DNA of 64,000 nt from CAVZMI01 sp050011775 (GTDB lineage Bacteria > Bacteroidota > Ignavibacteria > UBA10030 > CAVZMI01), in NCBI GenBank assembly GCA_050011775.1, contig JBEKIL010000008.1, positions 100,212 to 164,211 on the forward strand, in the 5' to 3' direction. A model generated the notes under the pieces. That model did no database searches. It was not told the origin of the DNA and saw only the letters and a program-made list of their open reading frames with translations. The position numbers and the translations under genes are program-made. Shown here in pieces: positions 36,906 to 46,116 of the stretch; within the stretch, counting starts at the first letter, position 1, and every line of letters starts with the position of its first letter.

Positions 36906-37979
36906 ATGGATTCACTTATCAAAATAAATAATACCCTCGAGGAGAAAAAAAATTCCGACGTACTACTGGAAGCGATTAAGTCGAGTAATACGATTGAAGT
37001 CGTGGACCTGTTAAAAAGAAATTTTAATCCGAATGTCAGAGACGGTCAATCAGGTCTTTCGGCTTTGATGCTGGCTGCAGGTTTGGGAAATCCGGAGATG
37101 GTGAAAGAACTGATCGGCGCCGGCGCGAATATTTTCGATACAGACAGCAAAGCCGGTTCAACGGCTCTCCATAAAGCCTGCCAGGCCGGTTCTTTGGATG
37201 TCGTCCGTCTTTTGGCGGACGCGGGCGCTTTCATCGATGCCGTAGCAACTTCGACCGGACACACTCCGCTGATCGAGGCACTTTGGTTCAAGTGGCCCGA
37301 CATAGTGGAATATTTATTGGAAAAAGGAGCCAGCCTCAACGTGAAGACGCACTACGGCTTCTCCTTGCTCGATCATTTTCAATACGCGTTGAAAGTGAAC
37401 GTTCACGGCAAAGATAAGCTTATTAAAGCAGACGAGCTTCTGCAAAAACGGCAAAAAGACGACGATGATAGAATACACGATCAAAAACTTATGGCGGCTG
37501 TCTTTCAGAACGACCTCGAAACCGTACAGAGATTGATTAAAGGAGGCGTGAACGTCGATGAACGTTATCCATCCCTGGGCGGATTCAATGATTTTCATAC
37601 TCCGTTGCTCGTTGCCTGCCGGCAGGGATATATGGCTATAGCAGCCGAACTCATTAATGCGGGAGCCGATATCAACGCTATCGAGCCGACCTTTGGAGCC
37701 GTCCCTTTGCACAAAGCGACTTATAACGGCTTTGCCGATATTACCAGACTGCTGGCAGAGCAACCCGGGATCAATCTCGATTTTCAAGGCATGACCAACG
37801 GATATACGCCGCTGCACGACGCGCTCTGGCACGGCTTCAGCGATTGTGCCGAAATATTGGTAAATGCCGGAGCCAGACTTGACTTGAAAGGACACGACGG
37901 TAAACTGCCCGTCGATATCGCCAACGATATTTTCGGTAGCGAACATCCTCTTGTGAGACTTATAAAATCAAAGACATAA
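36906..37979 (+). CDS. ankyrin-repeat protein
   Basis: A 357-residue protein with about eight ankyrin repeats, for example GQSGLSALMLAAGLGNPEM, GSTALHKACQAGSLDVVRLL and GYTPLHDALWHGFSDCAEIL. There is no signal peptide or other domain, so it is a cytoplasmic protein-binding scaffold. Being three bases after the EthD gene suggests it contacts one of the cluster enzymes. An ankyrin protein inside a small-molecule gene set is unusual. Confidence 0.85.
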   Translation: MDSLIKINNTLEEKKNSDVLLEAIKSSNTIEVVDLLKRNFNPNVRDGQSGLSALMLAAGLGNPEMVKELIGAGANIFDTDSKAGSTALHKACQAGSLDVVRLLADAGAFIDAVATSTGHTPLIEALWFKWPDIVEYLLEKGASLNVKTHYGFSLLDHFQYALKVNVHGKDKLIKADELLQKRQKDDDDRIHDQKLMAAVFQNDLETVQRLIKGGVNVDERYPSLGGFNDFHTPLLVACRQGYMAIAAELINAGADINAIEPTFGAVPLHKATYNGFADITRLLAEQPGINLDFQGMTNGYTPLHDALWHGFSDCAEILVNAGARLDLKGHDGKLPVDIANDIFGSEHPLVRLIKSKT

Positions 37980-38001
37980 TACTACGTAAGGAATTCTTAC
38001 G

Positions 38002-38118
38002 GAACTGTTGCTGCAAGATACAGCCCAAAAATGGTTCGGTGCCTTAATAAAAAGCGATGTCAATACAACGCTCAATTATGTTGGCGATAATGAGAGTAGG
38101 TCAATATGCAGCCCTTGA
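38002..38118 (+). pseudogene. possible NTF2-like gene fragment
   Basis: The 245-base gap after the ankyrin gene holds a short open stretch without a start, reading DTAQKWFGALIKSDVNTTL, which resembles the first helices of NTF2/SnoaL-like proteins such as the gene at 38225. It then stops. It may be a decayed duplicate. The match is by eye and weak. Confidence 0.25.
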
Positions 38119-38224
38119 GATGAACCGACAAATCTTATCGTTCAAGGCAGCGAGGCTGCAGCAAGAGTTCACGATAAGAAGTACGTAAGGCAGCAGGTCG
38201 AGCTAATTTATAAGGAGTATAATT

Positions 38225-38647
38225 ATGCTTTCGAATGAAATGATCCATAAGTTTGCAGAGGACTGGTACAAAATGCTGGATGTCCACAGGCCTATGGTAG
38301 AATTTTTACCTCTGCTCGCCAACGAAGAACTCGAAATGGTGTTTCCTGAAGCCACGGTTTACAAATGGGCAGGTTTTGAAGGCTGGTTTCAGCGTGTCAT
38401 TAGACTTTTTTTTGATGAAGTCCATACCGTTAAAGAAGTAAAAGCTGTAATTGATGGCGACTCTGCAGAAGTAAAAGTAATAGTGCAATGGGAGGCGAGC
38501 GTTTGGAATCCGCCTGCCGCAAAAAGCGAAAGAATTATTGCAGATGCATACCAGACCTGGAAAATGAAGCTTTCGAACGATAAGCCAGTTATTATTAAAT
38601 ATGTTGTTGATAGATTTGAATATCATGAAGGCTCGGCGAAGCTTTGA
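38225..38647 (+). CDS. NTF2-like (SnoaL-type) protein
   Basis: A 140-residue cone-shaped fold: helices IHKFAEDWYKMLD, LLANEELEMVFPE, GFEGWFQRVIRLFFDEVH, then four long strands (KEVKAVIDGDSAEVKVIVQWEAS...). NTF2-like proteins serve as isomerases, dehydratases or ligand binders. A good AAGGAG precedes the ATG. It belongs to the DJ-1/TPP cluster; the catalytic role is open. Confidence 0.78.
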   Translation: MLSNEMIHKFAEDWYKMLDVHRPMVEFLPLLANEELEMVFPEATVYKWAGFEGWFQRVIRLFFDEVHTVKEVKAVIDGDSAEVKVIVQWEASVWNPPAAKSERIIADAYQTWKMKLSNDKPVIIKYVVDRFEYHEGSAKL

Positions 38648-38715
38648 AATTCGGCAAAATATTCTGGAGGTTCTACTTTGATTAAGCAATTTTTAGAATA
38701 ATCCTGACTGCCACT

Positions 38716-39291
38716 ATGAGCGCACGACAAAAGAAAATAGGAGTTTTAATTGAAAGTGATTTCTATGAAAAGGAAATCTTCTATTACCAGCACATTTTCC
38801 CCGAAGAAGGAATTGAACTGCACTTTTTAACGCGATTATGGGGACAGCCATCTATCACTTTCAAAGGGCACGAAGAACACTCTCCTTTTGAATGCCATGA
38901 AAGTTTCGAAAACATGAGCGATGAAGAATTGCTGTCTTATTCTGCAATCATTGTTCCTTCAGGATTAGTATCTGACAGATTAAGATATACTGAAGATATA
39001 AATACGATACCACCTGCCGCCGAGTTCTTGAAAAGAGCATTTGAACAAAAGTCAATAATCAAAGGCATTATCTGCCATGGTTTATGGCTTACAGCACCAA
39101 TCAGAGAGGTTGTGAAGGGCAGAAAGTTAGTATGCCATAATAACCTTTATGGAGACGCATTAGCATACGGAGCAGAGTATGTTAACGAGGATCTTGTTGT
39201 GGACGGTGATTTGGTCACAGCAAGGACCGGTGGTCATTGTCACATATTTGCGCGCAGGATCATTGATATGCTGGTCAGCGAGCAGCACTAA
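38716..39291 (+). CDS. DJ-1/PfpI family protein (second in cluster)
   Basis: A 191-residue DJ-1/PfpI protein with nucleophile elbow GIICHGLWL (Cys near 117) and acidic partner in LIESDFYEKE. The sequence GRKLVCHNNLYGDALAYGAEYVNEDLVVDGDLVTARTGGH is the usual C-terminal part of PfpI members. It is a different subfamily from the 33705 protein. Likely acts on reactive carbonyls or as a hydrolase; substrate unknown. Confidence 0.8.
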   Translation: MSARQKKIGVLIESDFYEKEIFYYQHIFPEEGIELHFLTRLWGQPSITFKGHEEHSPFECHESFENMSDEELLSYSAIIVPSGLVSDRLRYTEDINTIPPAAEFLKRAFEQKSIIKGIICHGLWLTAPIREVVKGRKLVCHNNLYGDALAYGAEYVNEDLVVDGDLVTARTGGHCHIFARRIIDMLVSEQH

Positions 39292-39295
39292 AATC

Positions 39296-39469
39296 ATGTC
39301 CAGAGTAAACATCGACACAGATAAATGTAAACACTATGACAATTGTGCGTAGGTATACCCGGAGGCTATTTTTGTCCAAAAAGAGAAAGCTACCATTACA
39401 GAAAATCACGTGATCTATGGCGCTCTGGCAATTGGTAATCCCAAGATCAATTTCAAGAAACTGATGTAG
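39296..39469 (+). pseudogene. single-cluster ferredoxin-like gene with in-frame TAG
   Basis: Beginning four bases after the DJ-1 stop, the frame reads MSRVNIDTDKCKHYDNCA, then TAG (39350-39352), then VYPEAIFVQKEKATI and on to KINFKKLM. The join resembles small ferredoxins (Cys-rich loop followed by xxPEAI). One G-to-T change of GAG would restore it. Only a few Cys remain, so the cluster ligation is incomplete. Nonsense mutation, sequencing error or recoding are all possible; decay is the simplest reading. Confidence 0.6.
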
Positions 39470-39513
39470 AGAAAGCCGGCCAGGACAGTAAGGATATAAA
39501 GGAGAAAGCGTAA

Positions 39514-39945
39514 ATGGGTTTTACGAATTTTACCCACATAGGGATCACGTGCAAGGATCCCGCTACGATAGAACGATTCTACACTAAGTATTTTGGTTTC
39601 AAGCGGGCGCGCCTAATCCCGCTAGGCGCCGACGACCAAATCCTTTTCCTCAAATCAGGGAGCGTCTACCTTGAGCTTTTCAAAGCCAAGGCAGACTCAC
39701 CCACTCCTCTACCCCATAATGACGGGCATCCCTATCCCGGCCTACGCCACATAGCTTTCGAAGTGGACAATGTTGATGCCAAGCTGGCCGAGTTAGAGGC
39801 CGTTGTCAAGATCATGCTGGGACCACTTAACTTTGATGATTTCATCCCGGGCTGGCGCGGCGTTTGGATCGCTGACCCGGAAGGAAATATTGTTGAGATC
39901 AATCAAGGATACGTTGACCAAAATAATCCCCCACCATTGGTCTGA
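39514..39945 (+). CDS. VOC (glyoxalase/dioxygenase-fold) family protein
   Basis: A 143-residue protein with paired beta-alpha-beta-beta-beta modules: FTHIGITCKDPATIERFYTKYFGF at the start and HIAFEVDNVDAKLAELEA in the middle, ending IADPEGNIVEINQG. The His, Glu/Tyr and Glu positions of the metal site (His near 7, Glu near 51, His near 75, Glu near 130) are plausible. VOC enzymes include glyoxalases and ring-cleavage dioxygenases. AAAGGAG precedes the ATG. Confidence 0.85.
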   Translation: MGFTNFTHIGITCKDPATIERFYTKYFGFKRARLIPLGADDQILFLKSGSVYLELFKAKADSPTPLPHNDGHPYPGLRHIAFEVDNVDAKLAELEAVVKIMLGPLNFDDFIPGWRGVWIADPEGNIVEINQGYVDQNNPPPLV

Positions 39946-39956
39946 GGTACATCTTG

Positions 39957-40664
39957 ATGAAAACGCAACGCGAAAAACTTGCATCCCACAAAGAAGATCG
40001 AGGGACTGAAACACGCCACAAGGCGAAACGTGCCCTTAGTGCGGTCAACAATCAGCGTCTCAACGCGATGAGCGATGGAGTCTTCGCCATCGTAATGACT
40101 GTTATGGCTTTTTCAATCAGGATCCCCGACATATCTGCCGATCGAGTAATACAAGACCTCCCACAGGCGCTCTTGAAGGTTCTGCCTGATCTTGTGACTC
40201 TCATCGTCAGCTTCATCATCCTGGGGGTCTACTGGATCGGCCATAACAACGTTTTCACTCACATCATTCGCCACGATCGTACACTCCTCTGGCTGAATAT
40301 CTTCTTCCTGATGAGCGTGGCAACAATTCCTTATCCCACAACATTAGTCGTGCGCTACGGCGAAGCACAATTGTCGGTCATCGCATATGCTGTCAACTTA
40401 ATCGTAGGAGGAGTACTTCTTGATTTGATCTGGTTTTACGCATCAAAGAACCGCCACCTTATGTGTGAAAGCATCCAACCCCAGCTCATCCGTTCTTTCC
40501 ATCGCCGTATTTTGACTGGACCGTTTATCTATCTGTTAGCCATTGGAGTTTCATTTGTAAGCATGGTGGCGGCGAAATCTTTGTTCGTAGCCGCTGTTGC
40601 ATTCTATCTTGTCCCAACAGCACAGGATTTCTTCCATCACCATCAACTATCAAGTCAAGGTTGA
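39957..40664 (+). CDS. TMEM175-like (DUF1211) putative potassium channel
   Basis: A 235-residue membrane protein with six hydrophobic helices. It carries the signature RLNAMSDGVFAIVMTVMAFSI near residue 30, matching the FSDG motif of bacterial TMEM175 channels, followed by VSFIILGVYWIGHNNVF. ATG 39957, with GAGG upstream, is preferred over the adjoining TTG. It should conduct K+ across the inner membrane. It ends the plus-strand cluster. Confidence 0.82.
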   Translation: MKTQREKLASHKEDRGTETRHKAKRALSAVNNQRLNAMSDGVFAIVMTVMAFSIRIPDISADRVIQDLPQALLKVLPDLVTLIVSFIILGVYWIGHNNVFTHIIRHDRTLLWLNIFFLMSVATIPYPTTLVVRYGEAQLSVIAYAVNLIVGGVLLDLIWFYASKNRHLMCESIQPQLIRSFHRRILTGPFIYLLAIGVSFVSMVAAKSLFVAAVAFYLVPTAQDFFHHHQLSSQG

Positions 40665-40810
40665 ATTCTACGAGGGCAATTCATGCACGCATAGGCTACG
40701 GCTCGCATTTGCTTATCTCTTGAACGGCGAGAACCAATTTCTGGAAGGGGCGGGATGAAATCGGAATAGCAGTGTGTGAAACCTTCCCTTCGTTATTTCA
40801 TGTCTCAACG

Positions 40811-41197
40811 CTATTGTGCTTGATCAATATTCTGTTCTAAAAACGGTTTGATCTTTATCGAATCAAAAATATTTTCCTGATATACTATTCTATCGTTTTC
40901 AATGGTGTATGTATTCACTGCCTTAAGATCAATAGAAATGCCGCTTGCTGTAATTGCTTCGATGCGAGTCAAAGCTGCCGCCCGGTTCCCATTAATAAAC
41001 AGTTCAAGCAAATGATTCTGGAATCTCTTGTATCCTTTTTTTATTCCCTCAATACCGCTCCTTAAAGTGGCGATACCTTCTATCGTTCCGATAGGCTCGA
41101 TTAAAACGATATTATCGGCAAATAGATCAAGCCAGCTTTCCCAATCACCATTATTAGCATATTCGAAATATTTTTCTACAACTTCTTGTGTACTCAT
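40811..41197 (-). CDS. SnoaL-like NTF2-fold protein
   Basis: A 128-residue NTF2-fold protein: VVEKYFEYANNGDWESWLDLFADNIVLIEPIG is the standard SnoaL opening and RAAALTRIEAITASGISIDLKAVNTYTIENDRIVYQENIFD the closing sheet. The ATG at 41197 follows AAGGAGA, four codons inside a GTG-initiated longer frame. Function unknown. It is separated from the next minus-strand operon by about 90 bases. Confidence 0.75.
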   Translation of the reverse strand: MSTQEVVEKYFEYANNGDWESWLDLFADNIVLIEPIGTIEGIATLRSGIEGIKKGYKRFQNHLLELFINGNRAAALTRIEAITASGISIDLKAVNTYTIENDRIVYQENIFDSIKIKPFLEQNIDQAQ

Positions 41198-41288
41198 ATT
41201 CTCCTTCACTTCAATAAATGTTTAAAATATAATTTATCAATGATACCTGAACAATTTTTTCTTGGAGGAATATAAAAGTTCTTTCCGT

Positions 41289-43214
41289 TTAGCATTTCCC
41301 GTAATATTTCACAGCTAACATGGTAATATCATCCGACTGCTCCGCTCCCTGCGCAAACTCAGTTATATCCTTTCTGACACTTTGAATAAGCCCTTCCACA
41401 CCATGGTCCTTCGTCGTGGCAAGAGACTGCTGCAATCTTGTTTCGGTGAACAGCTTCGCTTCCGGGTTCATGGCTTCAGTCACGCCGTCCGTGTACAGGA
41501 AAAAAGTATCCCCTTGTTTCATTATTGTCTTGTTCAAGGTAAAGTTAATGTTGGGCTTAACACCCAGGACGAAATTTTTATCCACCTTTATATATTCGAA
41601 ACCCGATTCCACCGATCCTATCAGGGGAGGATTATGGCCGGCATTTGAAATCTGAACTTCGCCGGTCACGAGGTCCAGGATAGCGCAGAATATCGTTACG
41701 AACATCAGCTCTTCATTATCTTCGCTGATGATATTATTGACCTTGAATAGGATCTGATCGGGAGAGCTTCCACCCAACCCCTCATTCTTCAGCAGTACCT
41801 TGTTGATCATCATAAACAGAGCAGCAGGTACGCCTTTGCCGGAAACATCCCCAACGAGGAAACAAAGTTTGTTCTCGCCGATCAGGAAGAAATCGTAGAA
41901 ATCTCCGCCCACTTCCTTAGCCGGGTCCATAATAGCAAAGATATCCACGTCCTTGCGGTTGGGAAAAGGTGGGAATATCCGTGGTAACATACTGGTCTGT
42001 ATCTGATTGGCGATCTTCAGTTCGCTTTCGATGCGTTCTTTTACGGCCGTGGTTTCTCGCAAATTTTTAATGAACAGTTTCAGGTCGCTCAACATCTTGT
42101 TGAAGCCGTTTTGCAGGGTCGTAACTTCCAAATTCTTCGCAGTCACCTCTATTTTATTTTCCAGATCCCCGTTCGCTACTTTATCCACAACTTTTGACAG
42201 ATTGACGATAGGACGGGAAATGGAATTGGCAATAATGATGATAACCACCAAAAGAATGATCAGGCCAATAACGCCCATGAAGAATGTTTTATACTGGAGA
42301 TCTAAAATCGATCCGAGCACTTCACTTGCCGGATAAACGAAACCTATTGCGCCTACTATGGTGTTCTCTTGCCTGACCGGCCTCAGAATAATCCAGCTCA
42401 GTTCTTTTCTTAAAGGATCCAGGTCCTCGGTGAAGATCCAGTGACCCGAAGGAAGAGTCGATAGAGATGTCATTTCTTCAGCCAGTGTTGGCACTAGCGT
42501 GGTGATATTCTCTTTGCCTATCTTGTCCTTATCGGGAAATGAAAGGAAATCGCCTTTCGGGCTGAGCATAAAGCCGTAGCCGGTTTCCAGCACTTTTAGT
42601 TTTTCGATATCCTGGACGATGCTATCAAGTGAGATATCTACCGTCGCTATGCCTTCGAACCGCTTCCCGTGATAGAAAGGATAGGAATAGGTTACCATCA
42701 ACACATTGCCACCGCCCTTATCGAAGTATGCATCGGTCCAAAGAGGTTTCCCCAATGCTTTTGGTTGGCTGAACCACTCCCATTGCCAGTATTTATAGTC
42801 ATCCTTGCTCAGGTCCCTGTAATCCAGCTGTCCCCGGTTGTAGAAATAATAAGGGCTAAATGGTTTCCGACTGCCGGCTTTACTATCAGTTTCAAGTGCA
42901 ATGGCAGCGCCATAGATGGAAGGATTCATTTCCACTGTTCTTTTCAAGTATCTTTTTATGGATTCCCTGTTCTCCCATTGGGAATCAGTTTCCATACGAG
43001 AAGCTACCATTACCGGGATCATGGCTGCGCGAGCAAAGACGAGATCGATCCGTTTGCCGTAATACCTCGCCAGATTTATGGCATTGTCCTTTAGGTCCAT
43101 TTCCATCCGGTTCTTATTAATGATAAACTGGGTAACCATCAGTGCCGTGAATATCAGGGCTGAAATTCCCCACAGCCAGATGACCATGTTGGTTCTTAAT
43201 CTGGATTTTGTCAT
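41289..43214 (-). CDS. membrane PP2C (SpoIIE/RsbU-type) phosphatase with Cache sensor
   Basis: A 641-residue protein: TM1 (about 12-32), periplasmic double-Cache sensor (about 35-305, with YYFYNRGQLDYRDL and YFDKGGGNVLMVTYSYPFY), TM2 (about 310-332), HAMP (RPIVNLSKVVDKVANGDLE), a coiled linker with QIQTSMLPRIFP, then the PP2C/SpoIIE domain (DPAKEVGGDFYDF, GDVSGKGVPAALFM, NAGHNPPL, LYTDGVTEAMN). It should dephosphorylate a STAS protein when the external ligand is sensed. Its ATG overlaps the anti-sigma kinase stop by four bases. Confidence 0.92.
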   Translation of the reverse strand: MTKSRLRTNMVIWLWGISALIFTALMVTQFIINKNRMEMDLKDNAINLARYYGKRIDLVFARAAMIPVMVASRMETDSQWENRESIKRYLKRTVEMNPSIYGAAIALETDSKAGSRKPFSPYYFYNRGQLDYRDLSKDDYKYWQWEWFSQPKALGKPLWTDAYFDKGGGNVLMVTYSYPFYHGKRFEGIATVDISLDSIVQDIEKLKVLETGYGFMLSPKGDFLSFPDKDKIGKENITTLVPTLAEEMTSLSTLPSGHWIFTEDLDPLRKELSWIILRPVRQENTIVGAIGFVYPASEVLGSILDLQYKTFFMGVIGLIILLVVIIIIANSISRPIVNLSKVVDKVANGDLENKIEVTAKNLEVTTLQNGFNKMLSDLKLFIKNLRETTAVKERIESELKIANQIQTSMLPRIFPPFPNRKDVDIFAIMDPAKEVGGDFYDFFLIGENKLCFLVGDVSGKGVPAALFMMINKVLLKNEGLGGSSPDQILFKVNNIISEDNEELMFVTIFCAILDLVTGEVQISNAGHNPPLIGSVESGFEYIKVDKNFVLGVKPNINFTLNKTIMKQGDTFFLYTDGVTEAMNPEAKLFTETRLQQSLATTKDHGVEGLIQSVRKDITEFAQGAEQSDDITMLAVKYYGKC

Positions 43215-43633
43215 AAAGATTCCTGCTCGCGGTATTTGATGAAAGTCAGGATGTTCCTTCCGTTTTCCCGGCGATATGAAACTTCATTCATTGTCTCTCG
43301 CAATAAGAAAATTCCCAGTCCGCCGATCTGCCGATCCTTTATGGGAATAGTCAGATCCGGGGTCGGTTTAGATAGAGGGTTAAAAGGTGTTCCCGCGTCG
43401 CTAATTTCTACACGTAAACCTTCCCGCCCGGAGGTCTGGTCAGCCGATACAGTGACTTCTCCATTCTGCCCGGGGTAAGCATAAGAAATAACATTGACCA
43501 GAATTTCCTCAGTCGCTAGCCGCACCTGGTTCTGCACCTTCCGATCAAAATTGAGCTGCTCGGCTGCGGACAGGACAAACCCGATTAAGGTTTCTAGATG
43601 CTCCATTTTCGCTGGCAAGGTTAAGATTTTCAT
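43211..43633 (-). CDS. RsbW-type anti-sigma factor/serine kinase
   Basis: A 140-residue GHKL ATPase of the RsbW/SpoIIAB family: NQVRLATEEILVNVISYAYPGQNG is the N box, ISDAGTPFNPLSKP the G1 box, and DRQIGGLGIFLLRETMNEVSYRREN the G2 box. Such kinases phosphorylate a STAS antagonist and bind a sigma factor or another target. It lies between the STAS gene (3 bases) and the phosphatase (4-base overlap). No sigma factor gene is present in the window. Confidence 0.9.
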   Translation of the reverse strand: MKILTLPAKMEHLETLIGFVLSAAEQLNFDRKVQNQVRLATEEILVNVISYAYPGQNGEVTVSADQTSGREGLRVEISDAGTPFNPLSKPTPDLTIPIKDRQIGGLGIFLLRETMNEVSYRRENGRNILTFIKYREQESL

Positions 43634-43636
43634 AAT

Positions 43637-43957
43637 TCAATCATTGAATGAATCCTGTATGGTCACGAAAGTATCAAAGCCACTCATTTTAATCACTTCC
43701 AATACGGACGGTTGGGGAGCAATTAAAAATACTTGTGAATTTTCACCAATCTTCTGTTTGGCAAAAATAATGGCACGCAATCCAGCGCTGGAAATATATT
43801 CTAATTCATTGACCATGAAGACGATTTGTTTAAGCGGCTGCCCTACCAATTTCTTCAGTTCTTCTGATAAGACAGTCGCGTTACTCGCGTCGACACGACC
43901 TGTAAGCTTGATACGGGCTATATAATTCTGGCATGTGACATCTATTTTAGATTCCAC
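43637..43957 (-). CDS. STAS anti-sigma factor antagonist (first of two)
   Basis: A 106-residue STAS protein with LTGRVDASNATVLSEELKKLVG and the phosphorylation loop NELEYISSAGLRAIIF, the Ser-Ser site of SpoIIAA/RsbV. GTG 43957 follows AGGAGG at a good distance. It should be phosphorylated by the kinase at 43211 and dephosphorylated by the PP2C at 41289. Confidence 0.92.
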   Translation of the reverse strand: MESKIDVTCQNYIARIKLTGRVDASNATVLSEELKKLVGQPLKQIVFMVNELEYISSAGLRAIIFAKQKIGENSQVFLIAPQPSVLEVIKMSGFDTFVTIQDSFND

Positions 43958-44002
43958 TGTTCCTCCTATTTATGTCAATTGATTTTTTTCAACTAACTTA
44001 TG

Positions 44003-46114
44003 TTATTTGCCTACAGTTATTACAACTGAACGCGGACCTAGCAGGATCTCTTTTTGATCTTCTAACTCCTTCTCTATACCAAGGGACCAGATGTCATCTG
44101 GAGGCTGCATATCGGTATTGGCAAAAATTCGCCAGCTCTTGCCGGTGGGCAGTCCCGGAAGTTCAAACCCATGCATTTCCCAGTGCATGTTCATGGCAAC
44201 GTAAATAAAATCGTCATTGACTTGGCCCTGTTTTGCATATGCGCCGCATAGCATAAACGCCAGTATCCTGCTGTAAGGTGACCAATCCGCCTGCCATGCC
44301 TTCAGACCATGCCAGGAAATATCCGGATATCCTGTGCCCATGTAATCTCCATTCTGGAAATGCAATCCGTTGCGCAGGATTGGATGGGCGTTCCTGAAGG
44401 CGATTATCTTCTTGAAAAAGTTCAGGAGCTCGGCATTCTTTTCCACCAGCGTCCAATCAATCCAGGAAATCTCGTTGTCCTGGCAATAGGCATTGTTGTT
44501 GCCGAACTGGGTATTACCGATCTCGTCTCCCGATAGGATCATCGGTACACCCTGGCTGAGCATAAGTATACTAATCGCGTTCTTGATCTGCTTTCTTCGT
44601 AGTGAATTCACTGCGGGATTGGTGCTGGGTCCTTCCCAACCACAGTGCCAGCTGTTATTGTCATTGCTGCCGTCGTTATTGTTCTCCCCGTTGGCCTCAT
44701 TGTGCTTATAATTGTATGAGACCAAATCCATCAGTGTGAAGCCGTCATGGCAGGTGATGAAATTGACCGAGGCGGTAGTCCCGCGCCATCGGTAAAGTTC
44801 CGGTGAGCCCTGGATACATTGGCTGACGGCGCCAACCAATCCGCTCTCGCCTTTCAAGAATTTTCTCACGTCGTCACGATATTTGCCATTCCACTCCATC
44901 CAACGTCCCCAAGCGGGGAAGGAACCGACCTGGTACAATCCGCCGGCATCCCAGGCTTCAGCGATCAATTTGCATTTTCCGAGAACCGGATCAAAAGCCA
45001 GTGTCTCCAGTAAAGGAGGATTATGCATCGGTGATCCGTCCTGAGCTCGTCCCAGGATGGAGGCAAGATCAAACCTGAATCCATCCACGTGGTATTCGGC
45101 TGCCCAGTAACGCAGGCAATCAAGGATCATGTTGCGTACAATGGGATTGTTACAATTCAGGGTGTTGCCGCAGCCGCTGAAATTGTAATAATATCCTTCC
45201 GGTGTAAGCATGTAGTAAGTCTTATTGTCTATACCGCGGTAGGAAATATACGGCCCTCGTTCGTCACCTTCCGCCGTGTGATTGAACACCACGTCCAGGA
45301 TAACCTCTATACCGTTTCCATGCAGGTCTTTGATCAGAGCTTTCAGTTCGTCCACCTGCATACCAAATTTCCCTGTAGCCGCGTAGCCTGCCTTGGGTGC
45401 AAAGAAACCTACATTACTGTAACCCCAGTAATTCATCAGCCGTTCACCGTTCACGGGGGATAGGCGAGAATTCTCAAATTCGTCGAACTCGTGTACCGGC
45501 ATCAATTCCACGCAGTTGATACCAAGTCCTTTGAGGTAAAAAATTTTTTCCCGGATAGCGGCAAATGTCCCTGAGTATTTCACTCCGGAAGATGGATGCT
45601 TGGTAAAACTGCGAACATGCATTTCATAGATGATTAAATCTTCAGTCGGTATTTCTAGAGGACGATCATTTCCCCAGTCGAAATCATCCAGGATAATGCG
45701 GGCACGGTGCTGATACACGTTCTGCCAGTCAGGGTCATGCCCCCAGACATCTCTGCCACTGATTACTTTGGCATAAGGATCCATCAGTATTTTAGTACAG
45801 TCAAACCGGTGGCCTTCCTCGGGATTGAACGGCCCGTCCATTTTGAAGCCATATTCTATCTCTTCCACCTCCAGATCGAATACTATAATAGAGAAGACAT
45901 TTCCTATCCTGAATTCATCTGGAAAAGGGATCACAGCGTAGGGCTCGGGTTCGCGTTTTTTGAAAAGCATCAGTTCGCAGGAAGCCGCGTGGCGGGAGAA
46001 AACGGAAAAATTCACACCGCCAGGCACTAGGCTGGCGCCGAAAGGCAACGGCTTGCCGTGCCTCAACCCGAAATCCTTGTATTTATGGGTGGGATAGTTA
46101 TCTACTCTGAGCAT
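44003..46114 (-). CDS. glgX: glycogen debranching enzyme GlgX
   Basis: A 703-residue GH13 isoamylase-type enzyme: N-terminal CBM48 (about 20-115), then the catalytic barrel with EVILDVVFNHTAEGDE, the nucleophile Asp in YHVDGFRFDLAS, the acid Glu in LIAEAWDAGG, and the second Asp in ITCHDGFTLMDLV. It removes alpha-1,6 branches from glycogen or limit dextrin. The size and HNEANGENNNDG loop fit GlgX. It lies between two STAS genes, 2 and 45 bases away, so is in their operon. Confidence 0.92.
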   Translation of the reverse strand: MLRVDNYPTHKYKDFGLRHGKPLPFGASLVPGGVNFSVFSRHAASCELMLFKKREPEPYAVIPFPDEFRIGNVFSIIVFDLEVEEIEYGFKMDGPFNPEEGHRFDCTKILMDPYAKVISGRDVWGHDPDWQNVYQHRARIILDDFDWGNDRPLEIPTEDLIIYEMHVRSFTKHPSSGVKYSGTFAAIREKIFYLKGLGINCVELMPVHEFDEFENSRLSPVNGERLMNYWGYSNVGFFAPKAGYAATGKFGMQVDELKALIKDLHGNGIEVILDVVFNHTAEGDERGPYISYRGIDNKTYYMLTPEGYYYNFSGCGNTLNCNNPIVRNMILDCLRYWAAEYHVDGFRFDLASILGRAQDGSPMHNPPLLETLAFDPVLGKCKLIAEAWDAGGLYQVGSFPAWGRWMEWNGKYRDDVRKFLKGESGLVGAVSQCIQGSPELYRWRGTTASVNFITCHDGFTLMDLVSYNYKHNEANGENNNDGSNDNNSWHCGWEGPSTNPAVNSLRRKQIKNAISILMLSQGVPMILSGDEIGNTQFGNNNAYCQDNEISWIDWTLVEKNAELLNFFKKIIAFRNAHPILRNGLHFQNGDYMGTGYPDISWHGLKAWQADWSPYSRILAFMLCGAYAKQGQVNDDFIYVAMNMHWEMHGFELPGLPTGKSWRIFANTDMQPPDDIWSLGIEKELEDQKEILLGPRSVVITVGK

Positions 46115-46116
46115 GT

